From NCBI GenBank assembly GCA_934277615.1, contig CAKQUV010000005.1, positions 1-64,000 on the forward strand: a stretch of DNA of 64,000 nt, written 5' to 3'. Shown piece after piece: positions 7,781 through 16,849 of the stretch. The DNA comes from an uncultured Clostridia bacterium (lineage in GTDB: Bacteria; Bacillota; Clostridia; Christensenellales; CAG-917). The stretch's first letter is position 1, and each line of letters opens with the position of its first letter. A program made the position numbers and the translations under genes. Below the pieces are notes generated by a model, which saw only the letters and a list, made by a program, of their open reading frames with translations, did not search any database and was not told where the DNA came from.

Positions 7781-8014
7781 ATGGAAAAACTTTTGAGTGA
7801 TTTCATTATCGGCGAGCAAGGCGTAATCAAAGCAGTCGGCGGCGACGGAAGAATCAGACGTCGTTTGTTCGATATGGGCGTTACGCCGGGCGCAGAAGTG
7901 TATCTTCGCAAAAAAGCCCCTCTCGGTGATCCGATTGAGGTAACTATCAGAGGATACGAGCTTACGCTTCGTAAAACCGAAGCGTCTGTCGTAACGATGG
8001 AGGTGCATGAATAA
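7781..8014 (+). CDS. feoA: FeoA-domain protein (second of two)
   Basis: 77-residue FeoA with the canonical core GDGRIRRRLFDMGVTPGAEV and APLGDPIEVTIRGYELTLRK. It is the copy closest to standard FeoA and probably the direct partner of FeoB. Its stop overlaps the feoB start by one base (TAATG), so translation is coupled. RBS AGGAGG. Confidence 0.92.
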   Translation: MEKLLSDFIIGEQGVIKAVGGDGRIRRRLFDMGVTPGAEVYLRKKAPLGDPIEVTIRGYELTLRKTEASVVTMEVHE

Positions 8015-10632
8015 TGAAAAGATTTGCTCTTGCAGGCAACCCCAACTGCGGTAAAACAACGTTGTTTAACAGTTTGACGGGTTCGACCGCACACGTCGGC
8101 AACTGGCCGGGCGTAACGGTGGACAAGAAAGAGGGCACGTACAAAAAGTGCGCGGAACCCATCGCCATCGTTGACCTTCCCGGTATTTATTCGCTTTCTC
8201 CGTACACACCGGAAGAAGTGATTTCGAGAAACTACATTCTCGAAGAGAAACCCGATTGCGTCATCAACATCGTTGACGCGACCAACCTCGAGCGTAACCT
8301 TTACCTCACAACGCAAATCATGGAAATCGACGTGCCGATGATCATCGCGCTCAACATGATGGACGCTGTGGAGAAGAACGGCGACAAAATCGACGCAAAG
8401 AGCCTTGAAGAAAAAATCGGACTCCCCGTCGTTGAAATCTCCGCTTTGCGCGAAAAAGGTCTGGACGAACTGATGCAAAGAGCGTACGAGGTTTGCCAAC
8501 AGGGAAGAAAGGGCAGCACCGTACTCGAAGGCAGCGCGCTTACGCACCTTATCAACGATTGCAGAATCGCTCTCGAAGGCTCCGGAGTTGAAAACGCACT
8601 CTTCCACGCAGTCAAGCTCGTTGAACTCGACGAAATCGAAGTCGGTCAACATCCGCAAGCGGCTCAAATGGTCGAAGAATTCAAAAAGACCTTCAAAGAC
8701 GACGTTTTCGGAACTGACTTCGAGGCAATCGTAGCGGATAGCAGATATAAATACATATCCAAAAACTATTCGTCGGTAGTTACAAAGAAAGAAGCAACGA
8801 CGGAAAAAGACAAACTCAGCACTTCCGACAAGGTCGATAAGGTGTTGACGCACAAGGTTTGGGGTATTCCTATCTTCCTTGTGATTTTGTTCCTCGTGTT
8901 CCACCTCACGTTTGCAGAGGACTTCTTGTTCCTCGGCGCAGGCGGCGTATTTGACAAAGACGTAGTTGCATACGTCGACGCGGAAGGCACTGTGGCAGAC
9001 TTTGCTCAATTGCCGTATGACGAAAGCAAGACGTATTACACGCAAGACGGCTTCGAAGCCGATTTGTCCTTCGACGAAGACGGCAATCTTGAATCCGTTG
9101 AGGCAAAGCCCTACGTTTACGACGCTTCCCATAATCTCATTTATCTTGAAAATATGGATGAGGAGTTCGTCGAAGGTGCCAAATACTATGCGGACGAAAA
9201 AGGCAAGTGGTTGGTTAAAGTAGAAAAGGACGACGAAGGTGAATGGGGATATGAATTCGATAGTCTCATCGACGAGTACTCCTCCGGTGTGAGCGCGGCA
9301 ACGTTCTTCGGATATGAAGAGAGCGTATACGGCCCCGGCGTTATCCTTGCAAACATCCTCAACACGTTCACCGAATTCCTCAGCGTATGCGTCAATCAAG
9401 GTCTTGTTATGGCAGGCGCTCCCGAATGGTGCATCGGTCTTATCGTAGACGGCGTGCTCGGCGGTTTGTTCGCAGTGCTCGGCTTCTTGCCGCAAATCCT
9501 CTTGCTCTTCTTATTCTTCTCGATTTTGGAAGACAGCGGTTATATGGCGCGTGTAGCGTTCATCCTTGACAGAATCTTCAGAAGATTCGGTCTGTCGGGC
9601 AGAGCGTTTATGCCGATGATTATGGGCTTCGGTTGCTCCGTCCCCGCATTCATCAACACACGTACTCTTGCCGACGAAAAGGAAAGAATTGCAACTATCA
9701 GAGTCATTCCGTTCTTCAGTTGCGGTGCTAAATTGCCTATCCTCACGGCAATCGCAGGCGGTATCGCGACACAGTTCGGATTTTCTCATCCCGACGTAAT
9801 CACGTATTTGATGTACGTGCTCGGCGTTGTGGTGGCAATCGCAGCGGTTATCTTGATGCGTGCAACTACAATGAAAGGCGAAGTGCCTCCGTTCATCATG
9901 GAACTTCCGGCATACCACGTACCGCAACCCAAGAACCTTGCGGCTCACCTTTGGGATAAGACCAAACACTTTGTGAAGAAAGCGTTTACAATCATCCTTG
10001 CTTCCACAATCCTCATCTGGTTTGTCAGCCACTTCAGCTGGACATGGCAATATCTCGAGGACGCGCAAATGGATCAATCCATCCTTGCAGGTATCGGCGG
10101 ACTTATTCAACCTCTGTTCACACCGCTCGGATTCGGTTCGCAACTTAGCGCATTTGGCTGGGTATTCGCAGTCGCAGCTATCACAGGTCTTATCGCAAAA
10201 GAAAACGTCATCGCAACCTTCGGTACGCTTGCAGCTTGCATCGTCGGCGGCATGATAGACGTAGAGGCAGACGGCGGCGTTGGCGCAGCGTCGGCAATGA
10301 TTGCGGCAACAGGCATCAATGTTCCAGGACTTATCGCATTCATCGCATTCAACATGCTCACAATCCCGTGCTTTGCAGCAGTCGCAACCGCAAAGGCAGA
10401 GCTTCCCACAAAGAAGTCCTTTAACATGACGTTGCTCTTCTGGATCGGCACAAGCTACATCGTGGCAATGATGATTTATCTCATCGGTTCATGGTGGTGG
10501 ACAGTGTTCATCTTCGCAGCAATCTGGGCAGCGATTATCACGCTCATCGTGCTTGACAACAAGGGCAAAATCAATGTCAAAAAGTTCTTCCAAGACCTCG
10601 GAAGCAAACTTAAAATCAAAAAGAACGCATAA
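8014..10632 (+). CDS. feoB: ferrous iron transport protein B with a large extracytoplasmic insert
   Basis: 872-residue Fe2+ transporter. The cytoplasmic G domain has G1 GNPNCGKTT (8-16), G3 DLPG (54-57) and G4 NMMD (114-117). A helical linker follows, then the Gate/FeoB_C membrane domain (DSGYMARVAF, MGFGCSVPAF, FFSCGAKLPI, TGLIAKENVI). Between the first membrane helix (about 286-300) and the second block (about 445) there is an acidic segment of about 130 residues rich in Asp, Glu and Tyr, not found in standard FeoB of 750-800 residues. RBS GATGGAGG. The Cys-rich partner follows 47 nt downstream. Confidence 0.95.
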   Translation: MKRFALAGNPNCGKTTLFNSLTGSTAHVGNWPGVTVDKKEGTYKKCAEPIAIVDLPGIYSLSPYTPEEVISRNYILEEKPDCVINIVDATNLERNLYLTTQIMEIDVPMIIALNMMDAVEKNGDKIDAKSLEEKIGLPVVEISALREKGLDELMQRAYEVCQQGRKGSTVLEGSALTHLINDCRIALEGSGVENALFHAVKLVELDEIEVGQHPQAAQMVEEFKKTFKDDVFGTDFEAIVADSRYKYISKNYSSVVTKKEATTEKDKLSTSDKVDKVLTHKVWGIPIFLVILFLVFHLTFAEDFLFLGAGGVFDKDVVAYVDAEGTVADFAQLPYDESKTYYTQDGFEADLSFDEDGNLESVEAKPYVYDASHNLIYLENMDEEFVEGAKYYADEKGKWLVKVEKDDEGEWGYEFDSLIDEYSSGVSAATFFGYEESVYGPGVILANILNTFTEFLSVCVNQGLVMAGAPEWCIGLIVDGVLGGLFAVLGFLPQILLLFLFFSILEDSGYMARVAFILDRIFRRFGLSGRAFMPMIMGFGCSVPAFINTRTLADEKERIATIRVIPFFSCGAKLPILTAIAGGIATQFGFSHPDVITYLMYVLGVVVAIAAVILMRATTMKGEVPPFIMELPAYHVPQPKNLAAHLWDKTKHFVKKAFTIILASTILIWFVSHFSWTWQYLEDAQMDQSILAGIGGLIQPLFTPLGFGSQLSAFGWVFAVAAITGLIAKENVIATFGTLAACIVGGMIDVEADGGVGAASAMIAATGINVPGLIAFIAFNMLTIPCFAAVATAKAELPTKKSFNMTLLFWIGTSYIVAMMIYLIGSWWWTVFIFAAIWAAIITLIVLDNKGKINVKKFFQDLGSKLKIKKNA

Positions 10633-10679
10633 GTCGCGCAAACTGCGCAATATAGACTTTGCGTGAAAAAGAGTGATTT

Positions 10680-10988
10680 ATGACAAACGCAGTATTTCAA
10701 TCGATATTGTCGGCAATGCACCCGGTCGGAATCGCCACCATCGTCGTGGCGGTTGCGATTGTGGTCGGCGTCGCGGTGGCTTCAATCGTGAGAAAGCTCA
10801 AAGGCAAACCGTCTCTCGGCAGTGATTGCGCAGGGTGCTCTCACCAAGGACAATGCAACGGACATTGTTGCAATCAAGATCAAAACGTTGATTGGAGCGA
10901 ACTCGTTGCAAAACGCAAAGAAGAGCTAAGACAAAAAAAGGCTCTTGAAGAGGCTGAAAAATCCGACAATAAAGATAATCAAAACTAA
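10680..10988 (+). CDS. FeoB-associated Cys-rich membrane protein
   Basis: 102-residue protein with one N-terminal membrane helix (IATIVVAVAIVVGVAVASIV), then a short basic stretch and a cysteine cluster CAGCSHQGQCNGHCC, then a charged coiled tail (KRKEELRQKKALEEAEK). This is the pattern of the FeoB-associated Cys-rich family, thought to assist iron handling at the FeoB mouth. Last gene of the feo operon, followed by a perfect 17-bp terminator. Confidence 0.85.
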   Translation: MTNAVFQSILSAMHPVGIATIVVAVAIVVGVAVASIVRKLKGKPSLGSDCAGCSHQGQCNGHCCNQDQNVDWSELVAKRKEELRQKKALEEAEKSDNKDNQN

Positions 10989-11073
10989 ACCCCTCTTTGT
11001 GTTAATGATAACCACATAAACACAAAACTCAAAAGATATGTTGTAGCGATACGACAATCTATATTCTCTCTCA

Positions 11074-11113
11074 AAAAGCAACGGAAGCGCAGTGCGCTTC
11101 CGTTGCTTTTTAT
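11074..11113 (+). terminator. terminator of the feo operon
   Basis: Perfect 17-bp stem AAAAGCAACGGAAGCGC / GCGCTTCCGTTGCTTTT with a 3-nt loop and trailing T residues. Confidence 0.9.
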
Positions 11114-11169
11114 AAAATAGCGTAAAGTGTTTAAGTGTGTAACTTATACACGGAATATGTTTATTTGTA

Positions 11170-11450
11170 GCGTGCTTATTAACGGAATGTGCCTATTCGA
11201 AGACGTAACTTCGAGCCGCAAGGCGGCGAGCCTGTCGAGCGTCGAGGTCGACGTATCGTACAAGCGACTGCGCCATTCTGTTGCGAAGCGGCGCACAAAG
11301 CGCGTGACATAATGAGTGCACGATACTTATCTATCCGAAGACCGAGTGTTGCCCCCCTGCGGAGCGGTTCCGTGGGTTCCCTCAAGCAGAGCGCAGAGGG
11401 GGAACGGAATAGGGGAAACACATGAGGAGGGGGGGGGGAAGTTGCATTAA
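11170..11450 (+). repeat. dispersed structured repeat, copy C (short form)
   Basis: Same ends and order as copy A (GCGTGCTTATTAACGG at the start, GGGTTCCCTCAAGC and GAGGGGGAACGGAATAGG inside, GGGGGAAGTTGCAT at the end), with a diverged 5' stem. Plus-oriented, downstream of the feo operon and upstream of the lipoprotein gene. No gene is visible in 10989-11570. Confidence 0.8.
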
Positions 11451-11570
11451 ATGAATTTTGAGATTTGCAATTAATTCCGTTATATGTTATTGTGAAATTG
11501 CCGATAGTTTTTCCTTAGACGTGTCAAAATCGTGAAAATAACAATATACTATCGCGCAAAAGGAGTTTTT

Positions 11571-12503
11571 ATGAATAAGAATAGAATTTGGATTGTCGCA
11601 CTTGTGCTTGCGTTGGCTATGTGTCTTACGCTCGTACTTGTTGCGTGTAACGACAACGGCGGTGGCGGAAACAACGCAAACCAAGGAGAACAAGGCGGAA
11701 GCGGTGAGCAAGGCGGTCAAGGTGAAACGCCCGGGCCCACGCAAGAGGAGCTTTTTGCAATTTGGGTTGTAGGAAGAAATTTCTCAATGAACTACGAAGG
11801 CGCGTTTACCACGCGTTACACGAGCGTCAATAACGACACTCACAAGAACTCAAAAGGTGAAAATACCGAGTCGTGGGGTGGCGATAACAAGTATTTCTAT
11901 GTGCAAAACGGCTACCTTATGGACGAAAACAACGAGTATAAACTCGTTGAAGAACTCATCGAATCGTTGCGGCTCGTAGACGAAAACGGAACTCAAATCA
12001 CCAAGATGTTTTATAAGACGACCAAAGACGGTGAAATCGTCGAGAATTGGGACAACGAAACCACGCCCGATTGCAGAAACGCATATTTCCGTATTTGCCC
12101 CAAGTCCATTGTCGGCGACAAGGAAAACTTTATATCAAACGGTGATACATACGAAGCGTTTGTCTCGGCAATCAAGACGGCTGCACTCGATCCCAAAGAG
12201 GGAATGGGAATTGAGCCGACTTCCATCACGTTTATTATAAACGAAGACGGATCGATTACGTTTGAGTTGGTTTTTGCCGCAAGCAGAGAGATTGAAGAAG
12301 AGGATTGCGTTATGGACGTAACGGACAGATTGTATGTAACGGTCAAAGACGGCAAAGTGGTCGAATACGCGTCGAGAGCAACCTTCGATTATAAATACGA
12401 AGACGAGACGAAGAACGTATCCGAAAATATGTCGCAATCGTACAAATTCTCGTACGAATTCGATAGCGATATGCAAAAATCTATCGATACTACCGTAAAA
12501 TGA
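11571..12503 (+). CDS. lipoprotein of unknown function
   Basis: 310-residue secreted lipoprotein. The signal peptide ends in the lipobox LVAC with the lipidated Cys at about residue 26, followed by a Gly/Asn/Gln-rich linker (NGGGGNNANQGEQGG) that tethers a beta-rich globular domain. I do not recognise the domain. It has regular NEDGSITFELVF and VTVKDGKVVEYASRATFDY strands typical of extracellular LolA- or lipocalin-like barrels, which is only a guess. ATG 11571 has AAAGGAG 5 nt upstream. Monocistronic, closed by a terminator. Confidence 0.75.
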   Translation: MNKNRIWIVALVLALAMCLTLVLVACNDNGGGGNNANQGEQGGSGEQGGQGETPGPTQEELFAIWVVGRNFSMNYEGAFTTRYTSVNNDTHKNSKGENTESWGGDNKYFYVQNGYLMDENNEYKLVEELIESLRLVDENGTQITKMFYKTTKDGEIVENWDNETTPDCRNAYFRICPKSIVGDKENFISNGDTYEAFVSAIKTAALDPKEGMGIEPTSITFIINEDGSITFELVFAASREIEEEDCVMDVTDRLYVTVKDGKVVEYASRATFDYKYEDETKNVSENMSQSYKFSYEFDSDMQKSIDTTVK

Positions 12504-12566
12504 TTGCGAAGCGCAATAGCGATTGCAATATTTTGCAAAATCGGCAATCTAACGTATTAGAATAAT

Positions 12567-12599
12567 GAAAACGAGCCTTTTATAGAGGCTCGTTTTTTT
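12567..12599. terminator. terminator between convergent genes
   Basis: Stem AACGAGCCT / AGGCTCGTT with a 6-nt loop and a seven-T run, after the lipoprotein gene and facing the minus-strand phosphorylase gene. Confidence 0.8.
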
Positions 12600-12618
12600 G
12601 TGTCGTTTGAGTGCTTTA

Positions 12619-13380
12619 TCAAATATTCAGCGCAAGCGTCAAGGCTATGTCAAAGGTGGCTTTGGAGATGTCGTGTTCACCATTTCCGCCGAGGTTGGCT
12701 CTGTCCCAAGATTCACCGTCAAACAAGTCTCCGCCGTAGAAGAACGTGTATAGCTCGAAGCCGTAATAGTTGCACGTTGCTTGCAAGCCCGACGCTTCCA
12801 TTTCTACCGAAATACACCCCTCGCTTTTGCGACGATTGACCTTGTTTTGCGTCTCCATATATAGGCCGTCCGTCGTCCACGTTTTGCCTACGACGTAAGG
12901 GAAGCCGTACTTGTCAAAAATCTCCGCAACCTTCTTGCAATTTTTCATCTCGACATAGTCGGAAGGGGGCATATAGTGATAGGAAAGACCTTCGTCACGA
13001 TAGGCGTGAGAGGGGACTATCAGTTTTCCGTGGCATTTCTCGTTGTCGAGCACTCCGCACGAGCCGTATACGACGAATTTGGTCGCGCCCGAAACGTGGT
13101 GTGCCTCGTACATAACGGCGGACGCCACCGCCGAGCCGATTGGGCTCATATAGAAGAGGAGTTTTTTGCCGTCAACTTCAAAAAGGTATATCTCGATATG
13201 TCCGTTGCAAGTGCCCGAATGTCCTATGCTTCGTCCCTCGTATTTTTCCAAGAACATATTTAGAACGTGCCTTGAAAAAGACACTATGCAAACGTCGACA
13301 AAATGCTTCTTTTCACCGTAAAACGCGCTTACGTCAATCAAAGGTTTGGACTTATCGTCAAATGCGTCGATTATGCTCAT
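12619..13380 (-). CDS. purine/uridine phosphorylase family protein
   Basis: 253-residue enzyme of the PNP/UDP (MTAP-like, NP-I) superfamily, which cleaves nucleosides with phosphate to a base and ribose-1-phosphate. Recognised from FYMSPIGSAVASAVMYEAHHVSGATKFVVYGSCG (phosphate/ribose site with the VYGSCG strand) and the SVEMEASGLQA block containing the conserved E-M-E ribose contact, preceded by WTTDGLYMET. Close to uridine phosphorylase in layout. The base specificity cannot be read safely. RBS AGGTGA. Confidence 0.85.
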   Translation of the reverse strand: MSIIDAFDDKSKPLIDVSAFYGEKKHFVDVCIVSFSRHVLNMFLEKYEGRSIGHSGTCNGHIEIYLFEVDGKKLLFYMSPIGSAVASAVMYEAHHVSGATKFVVYGSCGVLDNEKCHGKLIVPSHAYRDEGLSYHYMPPSDYVEMKNCKKVAEIFDKYGFPYVVGKTWTTDGLYMETQNKVNRRKSEGCISVEMEASGLQATCNYYGFELYTFFYGGDLFDGESWDRANLGGNGEHDISKATFDIALTLALNI

Positions 13381-13452
13381 ATATCACCTAAAAGTATCGT
13401 TTGGTAGCTATCAATAACATATCGTATCGAAGGCTATTCGTCAATATAAATT

Positions 13453-13947
13453 TTACCTTTCTGCGATTTCGTCGAGCGGTGCGACGTCGCAACCCTTGCT
13501 CTCGTAATACGCAAGCATTTCGGGGAGTTTGGCCTTGTCGTAGCTCGTGATACAGTCGGAAAGCACGTGGACGGTATAGCCCTCTTTTGCCATATTGAAG
13601 CAAGTGGATTTTATGCACGCGGTGGCGTCCGCGCCCGCGACGTAAAACTCCGTTATGCCGTGCTCCTTTATGAACGCGGAAAAGTCCTCACTCGTGAGAG
13701 CGTTGCCCTTGGTTTTGACGAAAACATAGTTTGATACGATTTTAAGTTCCGCAACCAATTTCGCACCGCGCGTCCCCGCTTTGAACGTTCTCGTGGCGGG
13801 GGATAGGTTGTTTTGCTTGATATAGACCACGGGCATATCTTTGGCAACGGCAAAGTCTATCGCGCGATTTACGTTGTCTACGATTTCCTTGTAGTTTTTG
13901 GTGATGTCGTTTTGAAGGTCTATAACGACCAACGCGCTGTTTTTCAT
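13453..13947 (-). CDS. isochorismatase-family cysteine hydrolase
   Basis: 164-residue alpha/beta hydrolase of the isochorismatase/nicotinamidase superfamily. The catalytic triad is readable: Asp10 in ALVVIDLQND, Lys78 in VFVKTKGNA, and nucleophile Cys111 in GADATACIKST. A cis-peptide-like VAGAD precedes the Cys. The substrate may be nicotinamide, a ureide or isochorismate, and cannot be assigned. RBS AAGGAGA. It lies upstream of the phosphorylase on the same strand with 72 nt between them, so a shared nucleoside/NAD salvage role is possible but not shown. Confidence 0.85.
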   Translation of the reverse strand: MKNSALVVIDLQNDITKNYKEIVDNVNRAIDFAVAKDMPVVYIKQNNLSPATRTFKAGTRGAKLVAELKIVSNYVFVKTKGNALTSEDFSAFIKEHGITEFYVAGADATACIKSTCFNMAKEGYTVHVLSDCITSYDKAKLPEMLAYYESKGCDVAPLDEIAER

Positions 13948-14048
13948 TACGTGTATCTCCTTGTTCCTTTCGGTTGATAATCGTGCACCTCGTGTGATAA
14001 TGTGAAGTTCTTTGTTAATAATTCGTTATTTCGTGTGCACAGTTTTAT

Positions 14049-14483
14049 TTATTTTGCGTTTTTATACGAAAGCAAAATGTGGCTTGGCGCAAACAACAGT
14101 GAAGCCACAATCAAGAGAATGGACAGGCTTACAATTCCGCTAAACAGAAACAGCACCGAGGGGATAATTGACAATGCCAATGCTCTGAAAAGACTGTTTT
14201 TCTTAAAGCAAACAATCCAAATCACGCAATAAGCCAGTGCCAATACCGCGTCGACAGACATATATACGACGGCTGCTTTGTCAAACCACCATCCGAACAC
14301 AGTCCCGGGGATGTTGAACATCATAAACACAAAACATCCGTAACGTCCTATTTGCTCCACGATTTCTACGGCTTTGTTTTTATACTTGTTTTCAAACCCG
14401 TCTTTGAACTTAATCGCAAAAGCGATATTCGGTATCAAGATGACTGCGATTATTATCATACCGAAAGCATTATACCACTTCAT
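14049..14483 (-). CDS. hypothetical membrane protein, 4 predicted TM
   Basis: 144 residues starting MKWYNAFGMIIIAVILIPNI, with four hydrophobic segments (about 5-25, 45-65, 72-92, 104-136) and a conserved-looking KFKDGFENKYKNKAVEIVEQIGRYGCF loop. Proteins of this appearance are common unannotated membrane proteins in Bacillota; I know no function. It starts 3 nt after the GNAT gene, so it is co-transcribed with it. RBS GGAGTGA. Confidence 0.6.
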   Translation of the reverse strand: MKWYNAFGMIIIAVILIPNIAFAIKFKDGFENKYKNKAVEIVEQIGRYGCFVFMMFNIPGTVFGWWFDKAAVVYMSVDAVLALAYCVIWIVCFKKNSLFRALALSIIPSVLFLFSGIVSLSILLIVASLLFAPSHILLSYKNAK

Positions 14484-14486
14484 ATA

Positions 14487-15017
14487 TCACTCCGTCAAAA
14501 TCCGATTTCCCATTTCTATTCGCACCTCGTGTCGTTCGGGATCGGAGTTGGAATAGGAATATAAATCGAATCCTATAATATCGAATCCGTGTTTTTTGTA
14601 AAATTCTATTGCATGAGTGTTGCAAGTTTGCGTTTCGAGAACGACCATGCGCGCGCCCGAGGACTTTGCAATATCCATAATAGCATTCAAAAGCATGGCG
14701 CCTATGCCGCCGTTTCGTCTTTCGCCGTCGAATACGCAGATGTTGCTTATGCGAAAACGATTGTTCCAACTCTCTTTCGCCCCTTCGACAAATCCTACAA
14801 GGCTATCGCCATCAAATGCGCCGAAAGCAACAGGATTTTCAAGCCACTCGCCAAAGAATTCGTCGTCAAACGATTTTTCCACAGGGGCTTGGAAGGGTAT
14901 GTATTCCATCCGAAATCCGTTTTCGACAGGGCAAATATCGTAATAACCGTTTGTAATATATCGAACGGTAAATCTTTTGCCTATATACTCTTGCGGCTCC
15001 AGTCGTTTGATTTCCAT
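14487..15017 (-). CDS. GNAT family N-acetyltransferase
   Basis: 176-residue acetyl-CoA-dependent acyltransferase. The GNAT core is present: RISNICVFDGERRNGGIG (motif A, with the RRNGGIG pyrophosphate loop), MVVLETQTCNTHAIEFYKKHGFDIIGFDLYSYS (motif B), and a late Glu/His-rich end. I chose ATG 15017 because GAGAGGA is 6 nt upstream; longer starts lack a site. The layout recalls streptothricin/aminoglycoside acetyltransferase-like proteins, but the acceptor is unknown. First gene of a pair with the 4-TM protein. Confidence 0.85.
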   Translation of the reverse strand: MEIKRLEPQEYIGKRFTVRYITNGYYDICPVENGFRMEYIPFQAPVEKSFDDEFFGEWLENPVAFGAFDGDSLVGFVEGAKESWNNRFRISNICVFDGERRNGGIGAMLLNAIMDIAKSSGARMVVLETQTCNTHAIEFYKKHGFDIIGFDLYSYSNSDPERHEVRIEMGNRILTE

Positions 15018-15117
15018 ACTTTTCCTCTCAAAATTCGATTTCGGGTTATTATGGCACAATAAAAATTCAATGTAAATACAAAAATAACGAAATTGTATAA
15101 AAATCATTTAGATTATG

Positions 15118-15148
15118 AAAAAAGACGGGTAGCTGAGCCGTCTTTTTT
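15118..15148. terminator. bidirectional terminator
   Basis: Stem AAAAAAGACGG / CCGTCTTTTTT with a 9-nt loop. It ends the minus-strand GNAT gene at 15188-15670. Confidence 0.8.
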
Positions 15149-15187
15149 GCGCTTTTTATAGACCTATTCGATTGGAAAAACGGGTGT

Positions 15188-15670
15188 TTATAACATCAAT
15201 TCCATAACGTTGTATTCATTTTCCGAAACGATATTAAAACCGTTCTTTTGCCAAAAGGAATTGCTTTGCGGATTGCCCTTGTCCACTCCGATACGCACTT
15301 TTTTATAGCCTAATTGCGCCAAATAGTTGCAAACGTCTTTTATAATATTTGAGCCGACGCCTTTGTTTTGATATTGCGTATTTGTCATGAACAGCCCGAT
15401 AAATGCAATTTCGTCTGTCGGGTAGCCCAAAATCAAATCCATAATTGCAACCAGCGAATCTCCGTCAAAAAAGCCGACGTAATATTTGTCGTCGTAACTC
15501 TTGTGGGGAGGCAACGCTTTCATGTCCTCAACGATACTTTCTTTCGTAACGAATGGCGGATGATATTCGTAGTAAATCTCGTTCTTGCAACTCATATCGT
15601 AAACGGTATCCACGTCGTCTATGCCCAACGTGCGTACCTTATATTTTTTTGATAATAATTTGATGTCCAT
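15188..15670 (-). CDS. GNAT family N-acetyltransferase
   Basis: 160-residue acyltransferase with the acetyl-CoA loop YQNKGVGSNIIKDVCNYLAQLGY and the B motif VRIGVDKGNPQSNSFWQKNGF. The N-terminal half carries the acceptor-binding helices. Target unknown. Monocistronic, bounded by its own terminator and by a 630-nt gene-poor interval upstream. Confidence 0.85.
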   Translation of the reverse strand: MDIKLLSKKYKVRTLGIDDVDTVYDMSCKNEIYYEYHPPFVTKESIVEDMKALPPHKSYDDKYYVGFFDGDSLVAIMDLILGYPTDEIAFIGLFMTNTQYQNKGVGSNIIKDVCNYLAQLGYKKVRIGVDKGNPQSNSFWQKNGFNIVSENEYNVMELML

Positions 15671-15782
15671 ACCTATCTCTTTTATAAATTTCTATTCTTT
15701 GCTTTGATTTTAGCATATTGTATGGTGTTTTTCAATCAATCGCAAGGTTGTAAGAAGAGTTTTTTAAAGTGTTATCTCGATG

Positions 15783-15827
15783 CGGGTTCAAGTCTTGTTC
15801 GGTTTGTTTTTAGGACTTGAACCTGAA
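15783..15827. repeat. inverted repeat made of tRNA T-arm-like sequence
   Basis: GGGTTCAAGTCT and AGGACTTGAACCT face each other across about 20 nt. GGTTCAAGTCC is the T-arm of the nearby tRNA-Leu, so this seems to be tRNA-derived debris. The surrounding 15671-16300 holds no gene. Confidence 0.5.
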
Positions 15828-15882
15828 TGAATAGTATAAAAATAACCCAGTCGAGCCCTTACGGGTTCAACCGGGTCCAGTG

Positions 15883-15903
15883 TGGTGCGGACAACAGGAC
15901 TTG
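15883..15903 (-). repeat. remnant of the tRNA-Leu 3' end
   Basis: TGGTGCGGACAACAGGACTTG matches the complement of the last 21 nt of tRNA-Leu (19457-19477) at 20 of 21 positions, including the CCA end. Sequence beyond the T-arm is unrelated, so this is not a functional tRNA. A hairpin followed by T residues lies beyond its 3' side (15847-15878), as for a real tRNA terminator. Confidence 0.7.
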
Positions 15904-16156
15904 TAGTGAGTGAAACGAACGTAATAGCCGCAGTATTTGCCAATTGCGTCTACGCGAAACAAACGGTGCTGTCGCACCACCGTGCGTTGCACGGGGCACT
16001 TTGTGTCAGGTTTGTTTGCTATGTCCGCTGCGCTCGATGTCCGCAAATGCTCCGCGCTTGCGTCTCTCTTCGCTTGCGGTCAGCTGCATGTATGCAGGTT
16101 GCAAACATTGTTTGCCGACAATTGAAAAATTGTCGCAAGTCCGTTGCCGTAATAAA

Positions 16157-16180
16157 AAAAGACGAACGAAGTCGTCTTTT
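16157..16180. terminator. bidirectional terminator
   Basis: Stem AAAAGACGA / TCGTCTTTT with a 6-nt loop, flanked by A and T runs, placed downstream of the minus-strand GNAT gene at 16301-16768. Confidence 0.7.
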
Positions 16181-16195
16181 GTTGTGTGTGTACGG

Positions 16196-16252
16196 CAAAA
16201 TCTTGTTTTTCAGGCGATTTTCGGGAGTGTGTCTGACGATAAGTATTTTTTT
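16196..16252 (+). repeat. direct repeat flanking a GNAT gene, copy 1
   Basis: 57 nt beginning CAAAATCTTGTTTTT; 49 of 57 positions match the second copy at 16911-16967. The two copies bracket the GNAT gene. Confidence 0.7.
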
Positions 16253-16300
16253 GCGATTGTTATGAAGAGTGTGGTGGATGATAAGCATTGGTTGCTCTGA

Positions 16301-16768
16301 TTAATTTACAAATTCAAAAACGGTTTCATCTTCATTTATGCGGTACACAAACGGAGAATAGGGTTTTGCTATCTTTGTCCAAAGTTCTTTTGCTCCCACA
16401 TTTTTCTCGTTGTATTTTATTTCCCATTTGCCATGATAGATTGATAAAATCAAATTAACTGCATCGATTGCATAATGATTTCTTCGGTAGGAAGGAAAAA
16501 TCGTAAACTCTGCTATCGTATAATCCGGATGATGTCCGATAGCGGAGTATGTATTCAACATAACAAAACCGACCATAATTTCACCATCGTAAATGAAAAA
16601 GGCTTTTCTCTCCGCATCGGTAAAATACGCATCAAAATATCCGTAATGATAATTTCCTTGTTCGTCCATGTTGTCAGGATAGTACTTTGTCATCTCATAC
16701 AAATATTTTTGATTTATATTCCATAAAAGTTTGCGTTCTTCCGCTTTAACTTCTTGTAATCTGATCAT
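16301..16768 (-). CDS. GNAT family N-acetyltransferase
   Basis: 155-residue acyltransferase of the YedL/PhnO-like type with FFIYDGEIMVGFVMLNTYSAIG (central strands), AEFTIFPSYRRNHYAIDAVNLIL (a diverged acetyl-CoA loop, RRNHYA in place of RxxGxG/A) and the NVGAKELWTKIAKPYSPFVY end. It is more AT-rich than the two upstream GNAT genes and lies between a pair of 57-nt direct repeats, which suggests local insertion. Acceptor unknown. Confidence 0.75.
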   Translation of the reverse strand: MIRLQEVKAEERKLLWNINQKYLYEMTKYYPDNMDEQGNYHYGYFDAYFTDAERKAFFIYDGEIMVGFVMLNTYSAIGHHPDYTIAEFTIFPSYRRNHYAIDAVNLILSIYHGKWEIKYNEKNVGAKELWTKIAKPYSPFVYRINEDETVFEFVN

Positions 16769-16849
16769 CTTTATTCCATTGCGTTATTCAAATTTGTCTT
16801 TGGTATAATTTTAGCATGTTATGTGGCGTTTTGCAATCATTCACACAGA

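Noticed and set aside
7768..9495. 575-codon minus-strand open frame
   Set aside because: It lies antisense to feoB and has no domain logic (His/Val/Phe-rich antisense composition). The plus-strand FeoA/FeoB motifs are unambiguous.
15883..15903. Functional second tRNA-Leu
   Set aside because: Only the last 21 nt match; there is no anticodon arm or acceptor 5' half.
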